The position numbers and the translations under genes were made by a program. From Dysosmobacter segnis (GTDB lineage Bacteria; Bacillota; Clostridia; Oscillospirales; Oscillospiraceae), in contig NZ_JACOQI010000021.1 of assembly GCF_014297285.1 (NCBI RefSeq), positions 1-52,911 on the forward strand: a stretch of 52,911 bases of DNA, given 5' to 3'. Below the pieces are notes generated by a model. That model did not search any database. It was not told the origin of the DNA and saw nothing but the letters and a program-made list of their open reading frames with translations. Shown here piece by piece: positions 7,428-16,401 of this stretch. Numbering within the stretch: position 1 is the stretch's first letter; each line of letters opens with the position of its first letter.

Positions 7428-7919
7428 TCAACTGTTTTCGTTTTTGGGGTCGTCCCCCGCAATTTTATCCCCCGCTGCATCCACAGCAGACTTGCCGGCG
7501 GCGAGGATCTTCGGCAGCCACGCAGGGACTTTAGCTCCCATATTAACTGCGTGTTCCGCCAGACTGCCCAATTCGCCAATAATGTACCAAACAATCACAA
7601 GTGGCCCGATCAGTACCGTATAATCAAAGGGCAATGTGACGCCAGGCAGATTTGCCATCATGGCGCCAATGAGCCAGTCCGCCACCAGCGCAACGCACAC
7701 GATGACGATCATACCGCCCTTATGCCAAGCTCCCTCCCGGAGCTTTGCGCTGGACCAGCGCCCCTCCTTGCTGGCCACGGCGGATCCAACCAACCAATCT
7801 GCCAACATCAGGCACACCCACACAATCACCAGCCAGCCGAACCAGCCCCACAGAGCGGTGAGCGTTGCAATGACGCCGGTGATCACCGTTTTGATGTGCA
7901 GTGCGGAGTTATTCTCCAT
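7428..7919 (-). CDS. Phage holin (phage_holin_4 type)
   Basis: A 163-residue membrane protein with about three to four hydrophobic segments: ALWGWFGWLVIVWVCLMLAD, GGMIVIVCVALVADWLIGAM, and FDYTVLIGPLVIVWYIIG. A short hydrophilic C-terminal tail ends in DDPKNENS. Topology, length and the ADWLxG signature fit the toxin-secretion/phage-lysis holin family. It makes the membrane lesion that releases the endolysin. The start is ATG 7919 with GGAGGTG seven bases upstream; the longer frame to 7949 overlaps the mini-gene described next. Confidence 0.85.
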   Translation of the reverse strand: MENNSALHIKTVITGVIATLTALWGWFGWLVIVWVCLMLADWLVGSAVASKEGRWSSAKLREGAWHKGGMIVIVCVALVADWLIGAMMANLPGVTLPFDYTVLIGPLVIVWYIIGELGSLAEHAVNMGAKVPAWLPKILAAGKSAVDAAGDKIAGDDPKNENS

Positions 7920-7980
7920 GGGACACCTCCGTTTCTTTGCCCTGGGCAAGCCGGGCCCGTCGAAAAAATCTCTTGCTCAT
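7909..7980 (-). CDS. Very small ORF between tail and holin genes
   Basis: A 23-codon frame (MSKRFFRRARLAQGKETEVS and three more residues) starts at ATG 7980 with AAGGGGGAATTTT in front and overlaps the holin start. Many siphophages carry an XkdX-sized peptide at exactly this point, but the sequence does not match XkdX. It could be a leader peptide that couples translation of the holin. Confidence 0.35.
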   Translation of the reverse strand: MSKRFFRRARLAQGKETEVSHGE

Positions 7981-7991
7981 AAAATTCCCCC

Positions 7992-8585
7992 TTATTTCTT
8001 CATATTTTCAAAGGCGTTCCAGTCCATGGCCGCCGCCTCTACATCGCCCCACGTCAGCGCCTTTCCCTCGACGAGCACCCACGTTGCCCCACCGCGGAAC
8101 GCCATCCGCACCGGCCCCACCGGCGCGAAATCACCCTCCTCGGTGTTGCTGACCTGCAGCACGATCTCGGAATCCAGATCCGCTGACGCCGCAAACCGCA
8201 GCCCGTTCAAAATTTCCTGGATCTTAGCCGGCGGCATGAACTCATTTGAGGTATAGGCCAGTGCCAAAGACCCGGGGGCGCTGCTTTCCGTGGACCAGCC
8301 TGCCCCTTGGAAGGTCAAGGCACTCAGATCCGCGCCGGAGACCGTGATCTTGATCTTGTTGATCCGGATCGCGGATTCGATGTCGAACCCGTCCCCGGCG
8401 CAGCCGGTCTCCGTCAACTCCAGATACCCGTAGCTGCCGATAGGACTCGCGCGGATCTTCCCGCTGAAATACGGAAACAGCAGGATCAAATATTGAAGGT
8501 TTTCCTCAATGGCGTTGGCGGCAGTGAAGGTAAGCCGCTTCAGGGTTGCCGGCAGCAATTCCAGCGAATAGGCGTCATCCTTCAT
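7992..8585 (-). CDS. Distal tail / baseplate accessory protein
   Basis: A 197-residue protein with no recognised domain. Its C-terminus (LTWGDVEAAAMDWNAFENM) repeats the Trp-rich motif that also closes the neighbouring 282-residue protein (MTWADLE and INWDAFEAY). The two therefore probably share a tail-tip module and interact. The beta-rich composition (ITVSGADLSALTF) suits a structural role. Its ATG overlaps the stop of the upstream gene by four bases. Confidence 0.6.
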   Translation of the reverse strand: MKDDAYSLELLPATLKRLTFTAANAIEENLQYLILLFPYFSGKIRASPIGSYGYLELTETGCAGDGFDIESAIRINKIKITVSGADLSALTFQGAGWSTESSAPGSLALAYTSNEFMPPAKIQEILNGLRFAASADLDSEIVLQVSNTEEGDFAPVGPVRMAFRGGATWVLVEGKALTWGDVEAAAMDWNAFENMKK

Positions 8586-9430
8586 CCGGCATCACCCCCC
8601 ATTGGAATCGGTAGGCTCTCCAGATCCGCCCAGGTCATCCGCGCGTCCTCAACCGCCTGCCAGGTGTAGGCATACGCCTCAAACGCATCCCAGTTGATGA
8701 TCGCGGACCAATGGATTGTACCGGAGCCAATCTGCGCTGTGGCCCCACTCCGCATAACCGCGGAGACGGACACGGAAACATCGGCGTAATCTGCGGCAGA
8801 GCAGAGGAACACCAGCGCGTCCAGGGCATCCTGCAGATCCTGATAGGCCCCCTGCGGCACTGTATACCGCGCCGTAATCTCGGTGTCTGACGGCATCACC
8901 GTCCAGCCGGTGCCGGTGACTGTGATGCTGCCCAGCTGATCGCTCTGAGCGGTGACGATGATCTCACGGATACCGTGGGCCACCGTCAGGGTCGTGTAGT
9001 CACCCGTACGAACGCTTGCTGCCAACTCCACATAACCAAACCGCGTCCCTGCCCAGACCTCCACAACCTCCCCGGAAGCGCTCTCTACGCCTTTCCAGAA
9101 CGCCAACAGGTTCTTGACGATCAAGGTCAACTGCTCGTCTGTGGGGATGTCATCCATCCGCCAGGTGGTATCTGTGGTTCCGTCCTTGTGGGTGATGTTG
9201 ACAGGCGTATAGGTGACCTGGCGGCCGTACTGTTCATACAGCCCCTTCAGGTAAACCATCGCCTTTGTAATGCGATTGCGGTCAGCGGCATTGAAGGCCC
9301 CACGCATACCCGCCAGCCATTCCGCTTTTTCGTCTGCGGACATGGCATCAAAGCCTTTATCCCGCAGAGCCCTCCACCGGGCCACATCCGCGGCTGTCCG
9401 GTTGGTGATCAGAGATTCTAAAATAGACAT
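8582..9430 (-). CDS. Minor tail protein
   Basis: A 282-residue protein. The N-terminus (MSILESLITNRTAADVARW, then EWLAGMRGAFNAADRNRI) is a signature of phage tail proteins found between the tail hub and the holin in clostridial siphophages. The centre is beta-rich (DYTTLTVAHGIREIIVTA). The C-terminus carries two to three W-x(2)-[IW]-x-[ND]-W/TW-type motifs shared with the next gene. AAAGGAG precedes ATG 9430. A role at the tail tip is inferred from order. Confidence 0.7.
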   Translation of the reverse strand: MSILESLITNRTAADVARWRALRDKGFDAMSADEKAEWLAGMRGAFNAADRNRITKAMVYLKGLYEQYGRQVTYTPVNITHKDGTTDTTWRMDDIPTDEQLTLIVKNLLAFWKGVESASGEVVEVWAGTRFGYVELAASVRTGDYTTLTVAHGIREIIVTAQSDQLGSITVTGTGWTVMPSDTEITARYTVPQGAYQDLQDALDALVFLCSAADYADVSVSVSAVMRSGATAQIGSGTIHWSAIINWDAFEAYAYTWQAVEDARMTWADLESLPIPMGGDAG

Positions 9431-9433
9431 ATC

Positions 9434-10897
9434 TCAAACTCCTTTCACCCCGGCGGTATACACGACTGTATTTGACAGCTTGATCTCCATCTTTTCCAGA
9501 TTGCCGACGGTTCTTCCGCCGCAGTTATCCGGCAGAGATACCCGGTCGCCCAGATGCTCACCCGCAAAGACGACCTTCGCCTTGCCGGTATTCCGCCGCT
9601 GGTGGTAATCATAGAGCCGCTGCGCCACCGTCTGAGCCACAGCCGGAGAGACCAAGGTCGCGTCTGTGATTTTCACTACCTTCTGCTTGTCCGTGGCGGT
9701 CACGTTCGGGTTCTTCACAGAGTACACGGCCTTGGTGTCGGCATATTTGACACCATTCACCTCAACTCTGCCATTCTCCGCCACCGCGAAGGTGTGGGCC
9801 GTAACCTGCACCTCTGTCACAATGGCCGCCGTACTGACTGAGGCACCGAGGAAGGTACGCTCCAGCGGTACCGTTACTTCTTCCGTCCCGGGCGAAAACA
9901 CCCGCAGCTCCGCCCGGCCATCCGTGGATACGCAGTAGCCCCAAACGAATAGGAGCTGCTGGATCGCCGCGCGGCGGGAGCCGGCCTTCAGGATGCCAGT
10001 CACGTTCATGTCCGTGACATCGGCATCAAATTCCACCTCAAAGGGCGCGGCCAGTTCCGCGATCAGCGCCTTCGCACTTTTGCCGCTGTATACGCCGCCG
10101 GCAAATGGCATATCGTTCAGCACGCCGATGGCGTCGCAGCACTCGATCGGGTATACCCGGCTGGAGGTGCGCTTATAAGAATCAATGTAGTACACGCCGA
10201 CCAGTGTGTCATTATTTCTGACCTCGACCGGCTGCTTCAGCTGGAACATGAACTCAATATCGTCCTGGCTATCCAGTGTCCAGCTCAGCTTAGAGCCAGG
10301 AAGCTTGGTACTGCTCAGATCGATCTCATTGACCGCCGATGCCTTCCGCAGCTCCGACATACCGAAGGATCGGTGGACACCGAAGATCACATGATCGATC
10401 TTGGCATAGCGGTAAGGCAGGTTTGTCTTTTTGAAGGTCAGGATGAGCTTGTTATAGCTCTCCACCCGCTTCTGGCAAAAATACTCCACAGCGTCAGGCG
10501 TGAAGTCCTGATCCGCCTTCAGGGTACTCCCTTGGTACCACTTGATGTTGAGTGCCGAGCAGTATCCTCCGGTCGCGGAATCAAAGCGAAAAGAAATGCC
10601 GACAGAGGAATACTGCTTGCTGAAGGTAATGGTGATCTGCGGCTCAGAGCCGGCGGCGAAACTGCCGTCAGCGCCGCTCATGGCCTCCGACCAGAACGCC
10701 GGGGAGATCTCCGACGCCAGGACAAAGGCCCCATCCATCCCCCACTGGTTCAGTTCCCCCGTGGCAGCCGGCTCCTCCACGGTACCGCTGGGCAGTTGAG
10801 CAAGTGCGGATCTGTCCTGCGCTGTCGGCGCGGTCACCGTGGCGTCCAGAGCGGCGCCGGGCGCGACGTCCTTATACAGCAGCGTGGTCTTGCTCAT
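9434..10897 (-). CDS. Tail tip / baseplate hub protein
   Basis: A 487-residue protein placed after the tape measure and the distal tail protein, where siphophages encode the tail-associated hub. The N-terminal third is beta-sandwich-like. The central region (KLPGSKLSWTLDSQDDIEFM, VGVYYIDSYKRTSSRVYPIE) resembles the hub fold with an alternating beta pattern. The C-terminal region (VAQRLYDYHQRRNTGKAKVV, then GDRVSLPDNCGG) is typical of phage tail hub ends. No lysin domain is fused. It starts at ATG 10897, overlapping the upstream stop by four bases. Confidence 0.7.
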   Translation of the reverse strand: MSKTTLLYKDVAPGAALDATVTAPTAQDRSALAQLPSGTVEEPAATGELNQWGMDGAFVLASEISPAFWSEAMSGADGSFAAGSEPQITITFSKQYSSVGISFRFDSATGGYCSALNIKWYQGSTLKADQDFTPDAVEYFCQKRVESYNKLILTFKKTNLPYRYAKIDHVIFGVHRSFGMSELRKASAVNEIDLSSTKLPGSKLSWTLDSQDDIEFMFQLKQPVEVRNNDTLVGVYYIDSYKRTSSRVYPIECCDAIGVLNDMPFAGGVYSGKSAKALIAELAAPFEVEFDADVTDMNVTGILKAGSRRAAIQQLLFVWGYCVSTDGRAELRVFSPGTEEVTVPLERTFLGASVSTAAIVTEVQVTAHTFAVAENGRVEVNGVKYADTKAVYSVKNPNVTATDKQKVVKITDATLVSPAVAQTVAQRLYDYHQRRNTGKAKVVFAGEHLGDRVSLPDNCGGRTVGNLEKMEIKLSNTVVYTAGVKGV

Positions 10898-11292
10898 TTG
10901 GGAACCACCTGCGCTTCCATTGGGATGAAATTGATTTCAATTTCTCCCCAGTAATTGACCCCGTTGGAGACAGATTCGATGTCCTGTGTGCCGGAAGTGT
11001 AATACGCCTCGTAGGAGATGGTGGTCTGGCCGTCCGCCGCCTCCAGCATAACGCTGTCATCTACGGAGTGCTCCACCAGATAAGCCCAAAACTCGTCCAA
11101 TCCGGCATAGTTACCGCCCCGCCGAAAGACTTTGATCTTGTGGCCAACGTAGGTGCCGATAATATCCCGGATCATGCGGCCGGTCATAACGCGGCCGGCA
11201 TTATCACCGTCCAGCACGTTGAAATTCCGGCTATAAGCAGAAATCGCGACGTCTGCGTCAAACTCCCTGCCGTTCAGTTTGATATAGCTCAT
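10894..11292 (-). CDS. Distal tail-type protein
   Basis: A 132-residue protein (MSYIKLNGREFDADVAISAY, ending EIEINFIPMEAQVVPK) directly after the tape measure gene. Size, position and beta-rich composition fit a short distal tail (Dit-like) or adaptor protein that joins the tube to the hub. The ATG at 11292 follows the tape-measure stop by one base with GGAGG upstream; the open extension to 11322 overlaps the tape measure gene and was rejected. Confidence 0.65.
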   Translation of the reverse strand: MSYIKLNGREFDADVAISAYSRNFNVLDGDNAGRVMTGRMIRDIIGTYVGHKIKVFRRGGNYAGLDEFWAYLVEHSVDDSVMLEAADGQTTISYEAYYTSGTQDIESVSNGVNYWGEIEINFIPMEAQVVPK

Positions 11293-11293
11293 A

Positions 11294-13579
11294 TCAGTAA
11301 TCCTCCAGACTGACGCCGACACGGTTCGACTCGGACTTGTTCAGCCGATATACGACCTTGCCCAGAATGTCCTCGTCAATGACAAGGTAAGCTGTACTCT
11401 GGCCGCTGTACCCGCCTTCAGAGAGTGCCTGCCGGAAGGCCTGAACCATGGTGTCCAGAGGCGTTTCAATGTTCGTGCCCTGCTTCTGATCACCCAGCAC
11501 CGCCAGAAATTCCTTGTTGGGGGGAATGACTGCGCCGGTAGCCAATCGCGGCAGTTCTACACGAGGCAGAGTGTCAATGGACACGCTGCGTCCGGTGAGC
11601 GCGCCGATCAGGGCGAACGCCTTATTCACACCGCGGATAAAAGCGTTGATGCCGTCAATGATAAAGTTAATGCCGCCTTCCAACAGATCCACGATGGTGT
11701 TCCAGATACCGCGGAAGATATCCTTGACACCTTCCCACGCCTGCCGCCATTTTCCGGTAAACACGCCGGAGACGAAGGTCACGATGCCAGTCAGGATCTG
11801 ACCGATGCTGCTGACCAGATTTTTAAGGGTCAGCTTCAAGGTCTCGATCCAGCTATTCAGGGTCGTCCTGATCCACTCGATCAGCCCAGACAGCCGTCCG
11901 TTTGTCTGCTCATCCAACCAGGTAAAGAAGGTGTCTACCGCCGTCTGTAAAGCGGTCAGCACCGCCTCAACGATAGTCTGTAGGCCCTGCACCAGAAGCT
12001 GGATGCCGTTTATCGTAAGCGTCAGGTCGCCGGTAAAGATACCTTTGAAGAACTCCAGGAACCCCTCCAACAGGAGCTTTATGCCGTCCAGCATGACCTG
12101 CCCCTGCCCGAAGGCATTCGTGAACACCAGCAGCAGGCCGGCAATAGCGGCGACCAGCAGGGGGATCCACGAGCCGGTCAGAACAGCGATCCCAAGACCT
12201 GATATCAGCAGGCCGGCCACGGTAGACAGCATATTTTCAAAGTTCCAGCCGTTCTTCAGCGCGTCATGCAGGCCGGTGGCGAACAGGGATATCCCGCTGA
12301 CAACCATCCCGATCCCGGCGCCCAGCTTCCCGAAAGCGATCCAGAGACCGAGCGTTAGCTCTGCGGCGCCTTTCAGCATCTCGAGAAAGTTATCCATGCT
12401 GACCCCGTTTTGCCATGCGTCCCACGCGCCCTTCGCCAGATCAATGCCACCGCGGATGGCCACCAATAGGCCGACAAATTTTGTCAGCCCGTCCTTAAAG
12501 CCCTTGGAGAGCTTCCACGCCAGCAGCGCAGCACCGATCAGGTTTACCCAGTTCAGGATCTTTTCAAAGTCTGACGCCATGCTGGAGGTGTCAAAAGAGA
12601 AATCCGGCTTGGCCGCGGAGCCTCCCCCGCCGCCCGAAGCACTGTTCGACAGCTTATTGATCTCATCGAAGCTGGCCAACGATTTCGACGCTTTCTTTGC
12701 GGCGCCACCTGTGGCCTCGATGGCCTCCGCCTCGTCATACATATTCTTGGCCGCGTCCTTCGCCTGCCCGATGGTCTTTCCAAACAGGAGGGACACCATG
12801 CCGGCAATCGCGCTCACGATACGGGTGAGGATGTTGACCAATGCTGTGAAAGCCGGGATCAGCACCGACAAAATAGGCTGCGCCAGTGTCAGCAGCGCCC
12901 CCTTCAGACGGGCAACCGCAGCCGAAGCCTCACTGTTGGACTGCACTACCTTGCCCATCCAGTCCTTCATGGATCGTAGCGCTGCTGTGATCATCGTAAA
13001 AATGAATACTCGCTTGACAAGGCCCTTGACCCGGTCGGAGAATTTCTTGATCCGCTGGTCTGCCTGCTCCACCGCGCTCGCAACAGCGTCGGCGGCAGTG
13101 GCCGGCTTGTAAAGCTCCTTAGCTACCTTTCCCGCATGGTCCTTAGCTGTTGCCAGGTCACCATTGATGCGCTTCGCTGCTGTATCAACATCGTCCAGAC
13201 GGTCGGCAGCATGATCAAACTTGACCTGCAGACCGTCCACCAGCTTCTGTTGCGCGGTAAGCTCCCGCGTTACACCAGCCTGCCGAGCGGCGGCATCCGC
13301 ATAAGCCTTGACGCTGGCCGGGTCATTGGCGTTCGCACCGGACATTGCGGCTGTTACGCGCTGAGCTTCATCCTGCAGAGCCGCCAATTTTACCTTTGCC
13401 TCATCCAGTTGGCCACCCAGCTCGCTGACGCGCCGGGAAATCGGCAGCCGCTTATCGCCGTTCTTCAGGAGCTGCTTCTCCAGTTTTTCGATATCCCGCG
13501 TTGTGCGGGTCAGGTCTTTTTCAAGCTCCTTATTATCCAGTTTTGTGCTGTAAGTAATATAACCGTCTGCTCCGGGCAT
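11294..13579 (-). CDS. Phage tail tape measure protein
   Basis: A 761-residue protein and the longest phage gene. Residues ~10-165 are coiled-coil (LEKDLTRTTRDIEKLEKQLL and following). Then come a Gly/Ser-rich hinge near 315 and long hydrophobic/amphipathic segments (LVSMLFGK-like, GLLVAIRGGIDLAKG, AGLLISGLGIAVLTGSWIPL). This architecture sets tail length in siphophages and helps DNA cross the membrane. About 760 residues predicts a tail of about 110 nm using the usual ~1.5 Angstrom per residue. ATG 13579 is preferred over the TTG one codon earlier. Confidence 0.9.
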   Translation of the reverse strand: MPGADGYITYSTKLDNKELEKDLTRTTRDIEKLEKQLLKNGDKRLPISRRVSELGGQLDEAKVKLAALQDEAQRVTAAMSGANANDPASVKAYADAAARQAGVTRELTAQQKLVDGLQVKFDHAADRLDDVDTAAKRINGDLATAKDHAGKVAKELYKPATAADAVASAVEQADQRIKKFSDRVKGLVKRVFIFTMITAALRSMKDWMGKVVQSNSEASAAVARLKGALLTLAQPILSVLIPAFTALVNILTRIVSAIAGMVSLLFGKTIGQAKDAAKNMYDEAEAIEATGGAAKKASKSLASFDEINKLSNSASGGGGGSAAKPDFSFDTSSMASDFEKILNWVNLIGAALLAWKLSKGFKDGLTKFVGLLVAIRGGIDLAKGAWDAWQNGVSMDNFLEMLKGAAELTLGLWIAFGKLGAGIGMVVSGISLFATGLHDALKNGWNFENMLSTVAGLLISGLGIAVLTGSWIPLLVAAIAGLLLVFTNAFGQGQVMLDGIKLLLEGFLEFFKGIFTGDLTLTINGIQLLVQGLQTIVEAVLTALQTAVDTFFTWLDEQTNGRLSGLIEWIRTTLNSWIETLKLTLKNLVSSIGQILTGIVTFVSGVFTGKWRQAWEGVKDIFRGIWNTIVDLLEGGINFIIDGINAFIRGVNKAFALIGALTGRSVSIDTLPRVELPRLATGAVIPPNKEFLAVLGDQKQGTNIETPLDTMVQAFRQALSEGGYSGQSTAYLVIDEDILGKVVYRLNKSESNRVGVSLEDY

Positions 13580-13588
13580 CAAGTCACC

Positions 13589-14146
13589 TCATTTCTTTCC
13601 CAGCCAGGCATTTATAACGGCGTCCTCCGCCGCGGTGAAGTTGGTCTTCAGATCCACCAACTCCCGATTCTCTCTGTATAGCTGCTGATCTGTTTTATCC
13701 AGCGGCTTCCCCTTCGCCTTTAGATTGCGGATTCGGACGATCTGCGCGAAGAAGCAATCGCCGATTTCGTAGTATGCGGAAATGAACGTCCACCAGTGCA
13801 GGTATTCCAGCTCACGGACTTCTTTGCCCAGCACACGGTTGATGGGGGCCACGATATACCGAAAGTCCTGCCCCCAGTCCATCAGCTTCGGCGTCGGCCG
13901 CTGGCCCCGCCTGTCCTCTCCACAGTTAATAAACCAGACGCACTGCTTTGCAGCTTCCTGCCAGTCCTCCACCGGCATATCCTCAAGTTCCGGGTAGAAG
14001 ATGTAAAGCACTACAGCCGATTTTTCTTCACTGCTCAGCTCCGGATCTGTCAGAGCCTCACAGATATCCAGTATGGCCCGATAGTCGGAACGGATGGAAT
14101 ACTCCCGCCCACCCACAATTACGGTTTTTGGCAAAGTGTATTCCAT
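13589..14146 (-). CDS. Bacteriophage Gp15-family tail assembly protein
   Basis: A 185-residue protein matching the Gp15 family: YSIRSDYRAILDICEAL near the start, FYPELEDMP and the GGEDRR-like INCGEDRR in the middle, and DWGQDFRYIVAPINRVLG. This family lies between the tail tube and tape measure genes and takes the place of the second tail-assembly chaperone (the gpT part of gpG/gpGT). GAGAGGAG precedes ATG 14146. Confidence 0.85.
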   Translation of the reverse strand: MEYTLPKTVIVGGREYSIRSDYRAILDICEALTDPELSSEEKSAVVLYIFYPELEDMPVEDWQEAAKQCVWFINCGEDRRGQRPTPKLMDWGQDFRYIVAPINRVLGKEVRELEYLHWWTFISAYYEIGDCFFAQIVRIRNLKAKGKPLDKTDQQLYRENRELVDLKTNFTAAEDAVINAWLGKK

Positions 14147-14158
14147 CCGTTTCTCCTC

Positions 14159-14581
14159 TCAGCGGTGATATTTCTTCAGGTACTTCTCCACGCGCGGCTT
14201 GGACGCCCGGATCTGCTTAGACATTTCTTCCGGCACTGTGTCAATGACCGCCAGAAAGAAGTTCGTCCACAAAGGCAGGCCTTCCGCCATAGCATGGGCG
14301 CTGTGACCCTGGAAGACCGCGGCCGCGGCGCCTTCGCCAAACAGCCTGTCAACGCCGTCGGATACTTCCGCGTCACGCTGCCGCACATACTCGAAGAAGG
14401 CGGTATTGTTCTCAAACTTCTTATCCTTATCGGTCTCATACCGCTCGGCACATTCCGCGAACAGATCATAGAGAGCCGACACGAAATTAACGTCCGTGGG
14501 GTTAAAGCTGATCTGTGCGGCGCCATCATTGACGTCGAAGATTTTTACTCCGATAGGGAAATTCAAAGCATTCACAGGCAT
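14159..14581 (-). CDS. Tail assembly chaperone
   Basis: A 140-residue acidic/helical protein immediately after the tail tube gene and before Gp15, the position of the gpG-like chaperone that coats the tape measure. The motif YDLFAECAERYE and the C-terminal RASKPRVEKYLKKYH fit this group. The 12-base gap to Gp15 argues against a programmed frameshift fusion here, but a slippery site was not tested by folding. Confidence 0.7.
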   Translation of the reverse strand: MPVNALNFPIGVKIFDVNDGAAQISFNPTDVNFVSALYDLFAECAERYETDKDKKFENNTAFFEYVRQRDAEVSDGVDRLFGEGAAAAVFQGHSAHAMAEGLPLWTNFFLAVIDTVPEEMSKQIRASKPRVEKYLKKYHR

Positions 14582-14593
14582 CTCCTCCTACTC

Positions 14594-15112
14594 TCAGGCC
14601 GCTTTGGTGAAGGTAACCTCACCGTCAGCAATAGCCGCCGTGCCGGTGGTGCGGGTACCGCCATAGGTCACATCGATAGGCATACCCACATTAGAGCTGC
14701 CGCCCAGAGAGGCAGGCTTGACCATGCAGGATTCATACCGCTCCGCGAATACCGCGGTATCCGCCGTGCCGGCGTAAGCATGGACCACCAACAGGTCGTT
14801 GTTGGCCATAGCCGCCACATTCTGTTCCTTGATGGACTGGTTCCAGATTTTCACTTGGGCTGCGTCACCGGAGTCCAGCTCACAAGGCTCAAAGCTCTGC
14901 GTGATCACAGGCTTCTTCATGGTGGTGTAGATCTCACCGAAGATATCAGTCTTGCTCTCCTCGCTGTAATCGTACTCCATGGAGCTCTCCTCCACGCGCT
15001 TGCCGATGGGGCTCCAGACCGGAGCGCTATTGGTCCCGGTATTCAGATACAGGATCAGGAGCTTCCGATCCACGACCTGTCCAGCCGGTGTGTTAAACGT
15101 CATATCAGCCAT
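14594..15112 (-). CDS. Major tail tube protein
   Basis: A 172-residue beta-rich protein (LLILYLNTGTNSAPVWSPIG, then EYDYSEESKTDIFGEIYTT) typical of clostridial siphophage tail tubes. The C-terminus (GTAAIADGEVTFTKAA) forms the final strand. It lies between the tail terminator-like gene and the chaperones. It overlaps the upstream gene by 13 bases, and AAGGGGGAA precedes the ATG. Confidence 0.8.
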   Translation of the reverse strand: MADMTFNTPAGQVVDRKLLILYLNTGTNSAPVWSPIGKRVEESSMEYDYSEESKTDIFGEIYTTMKKPVITQSFEPCELDSGDAAQVKIWNQSIKEQNVAAMANNDLLVVHAYAGTADTAVFAERYESCMVKPASLGGSSNVGMPIDVTYGGTRTTGTAAIADGEVTFTKAA

Positions 15113-15558
15113 TTATTTTCCCCCTTAAATTTTTTGATGAACTGCACAGACAACTGCACTACATAGACGCCGGTACCTTCACCGTCCGCCTGAAGCAGCG
15201 TGCCGTTCTGCGCTGTGATCCGCTCTGCACGGGGGTCATCCCCAAAAACCGGAGCGGCGCCGGTCGCCGACTGCTCCTGCACCCATTCCTGAAGGTCTAC
15301 GATCCAGTCAGCGTTTTTCGCGGCCCCAACATCATCGTTAGGAGCTTTCTCCAAAACGCAGTACAGGCCGAAATTGTACCGGTTGGTAATGGTAGTATCC
15401 CCGACAATATCCCGGCTCCGTCTGACCTCCACCAGACCGTCTGGCATAATGCCGCCGGTACCGGGGATCTTGTCGGTATAGTCCACCTGAAAACCGGAGA
15501 GGACGCCGGACTGCGGGAACGCTTCCAACCACTTCCGAACGGTTTCTAAAGCATTCAT
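15100..15558 (-). CDS. Minor capsid / tail terminator-like protein
   Basis: A 152-residue protein of the bacteriophage minor capsid family (Minor_capsid_3-like): IVGDTTITNRYNFGLYCVLE and VQEQSATGAAPVFGDDP. By position it is the tail terminator that caps the tube and joins it to the head. ATG 15558 has a GGGGTGA upstream and overlaps the previous gene by four bases. Confidence 0.7.
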   Translation of the reverse strand: MNALETVRKWLEAFPQSGVLSGFQVDYTDKIPGTGGIMPDGLVEVRRSRDIVGDTTITNRYNFGLYCVLEKAPNDDVGAAKNADWIVDLQEWVQEQSATGAAPVFGDDPRAERITAQNGTLLQADGEGTGVYVVQLSVQFIKKFKGENKWLI

Positions 15559-16034
15559 ACCGGGTCACCCCTCCCCTGAACATAGTTCTTGAGATCCGCC
15601 AGCATGGCGTCCCCCTCTTTCTCCTGAAGGCGTTTGCCCCAGAATGGGCCAGCTTCTGGGTTCTTCGTGACGGTATACGTCAGATCCTGCTCGGTCGCCT
15701 TCAGCTGGTCACCACGCCGCCACCGTGGGCCAACCCCCGGGACCACGCCGGGTCCTTGTCCGGTTTCGGCATTGACCATTACCTTGCCCTCATGCAGGTA
15801 TCGCGCGTAAGGGACGAAGGTATTGATCTCCGGCCGGCTGACAGGAGACTGTGCCTGCGTCAGCTTGATGGTGGATCCAGTCCGGTACGGCATATACCGC
15901 ACGATCCGCCGAAGCACATTTGCCGTGTGGAAACGCTGCACATCACCGTTCACAGTCAATCCCTTCCGACGAAGGATCTCCTCCACCGGGCGACTATCCA
16001 CTTTCACACTGCCAACAATCGCCACATTACCCAC
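15555..16034 (-). CDS. Minor capsid protein 2-like (head-tail joining)
   Basis: A 159-residue basic protein resembling the Minor_capsid_2 family: HTANVLRRIVRYMPYRTGST, then FVPYARYLHEGKVM and GPFWGKRLQ. The arrangement (RTGxT followed by PYARYLHEG) is characteristic of head-tail joining proteins of the HK97 gp10/SPP1 gp16 kind. The start is a GTG at 16034 (a later GTG at 16025 has comparable spacing to a Shine-Dalgarno element). It overlaps the upstream gene by 8 bases. Confidence 0.75.
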   Translation of the reverse strand: MGNVAIVGSVKVDSRPVEEILRRKGLTVNGDVQRFHTANVLRRIVRYMPYRTGSTIKLTQAQSPVSRPEINTFVPYARYLHEGKVMVNAETGQGPGVVPGVGPRWRRGDQLKATEQDLTYTVTKNPEAGPFWGKRLQEKEGDAMLADLKNYVQGRGDPV

Positions 16035-16401
16035 CTGCCTCCGTATGGACTACAGCGCCGTTCCAGTATTTTGGATCGACATACCGCACGACTACCAGAC
16101 CGGGCACCTTTACAGGGATCAGCGCGGCCCATCCCTCGCGGCTGTTGACCTCCGGCCCCTCGCCCAGAAGGACCTTATCACCAACCGCCACCGGCACCGT
16201 CTGGCCGGGGATGACCAACAAGAAGCTGTTCACCTCACTGCTGCCGGTCTTATCCACGTTCTCAGTCTTCTTGAAATCCAGGAAGGCGCCGTGAATAACT
16301 GTCCGGGTATATGCGGCCGCGCCGTCCCAGTGGTAGACGGTCACCGTCTGATTGCAGAGGCTGTAATCGACCGGGCATTTCCGGCGTCTGAGCGCCCGCA
16401 T
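16027..16401 (-). CDS. Minor capsid protein 1-like (head completion)
   Basis: A 124-residue beta-rich protein of the Minor_capsid_1 kind (TVTVYHWDGAAAYTRTVIHG, then VAVGDKVLLGEG). It probably forms the head-completion ring under the connector. ATG 16401 overlaps the upstream stop by one base (TGATG), which decides the start over an in-frame ATG at 16437. Confidence 0.75.
   Translation of the reverse strand: MRALRRRKCPVDYSLCNQTVTVYHWDGAAAYTRTVIHGAFLDFKKTENVDKTGSSEVNSFLLVIPGQTVPVAVGDKVLLGEGPEVNSREGWAALIPVKVPGLVVVRYVDPKYWNGAVVHTEAGG

Noticed and set aside
9270..13112. Long plus-strand frames opposite the tail genes (for example 11805-13112)
   Set aside because: They are antisense shadows of the GC-rich tape measure and tail genes with Ser/Pro/Arg-rich composition and no start signals.
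14146..14159. Programmed frameshift joining the tail chaperone and Gp15
   Set aside because: No slippery heptamer was evident, and Gp15 has its own strong ribosome binding site and start codon.
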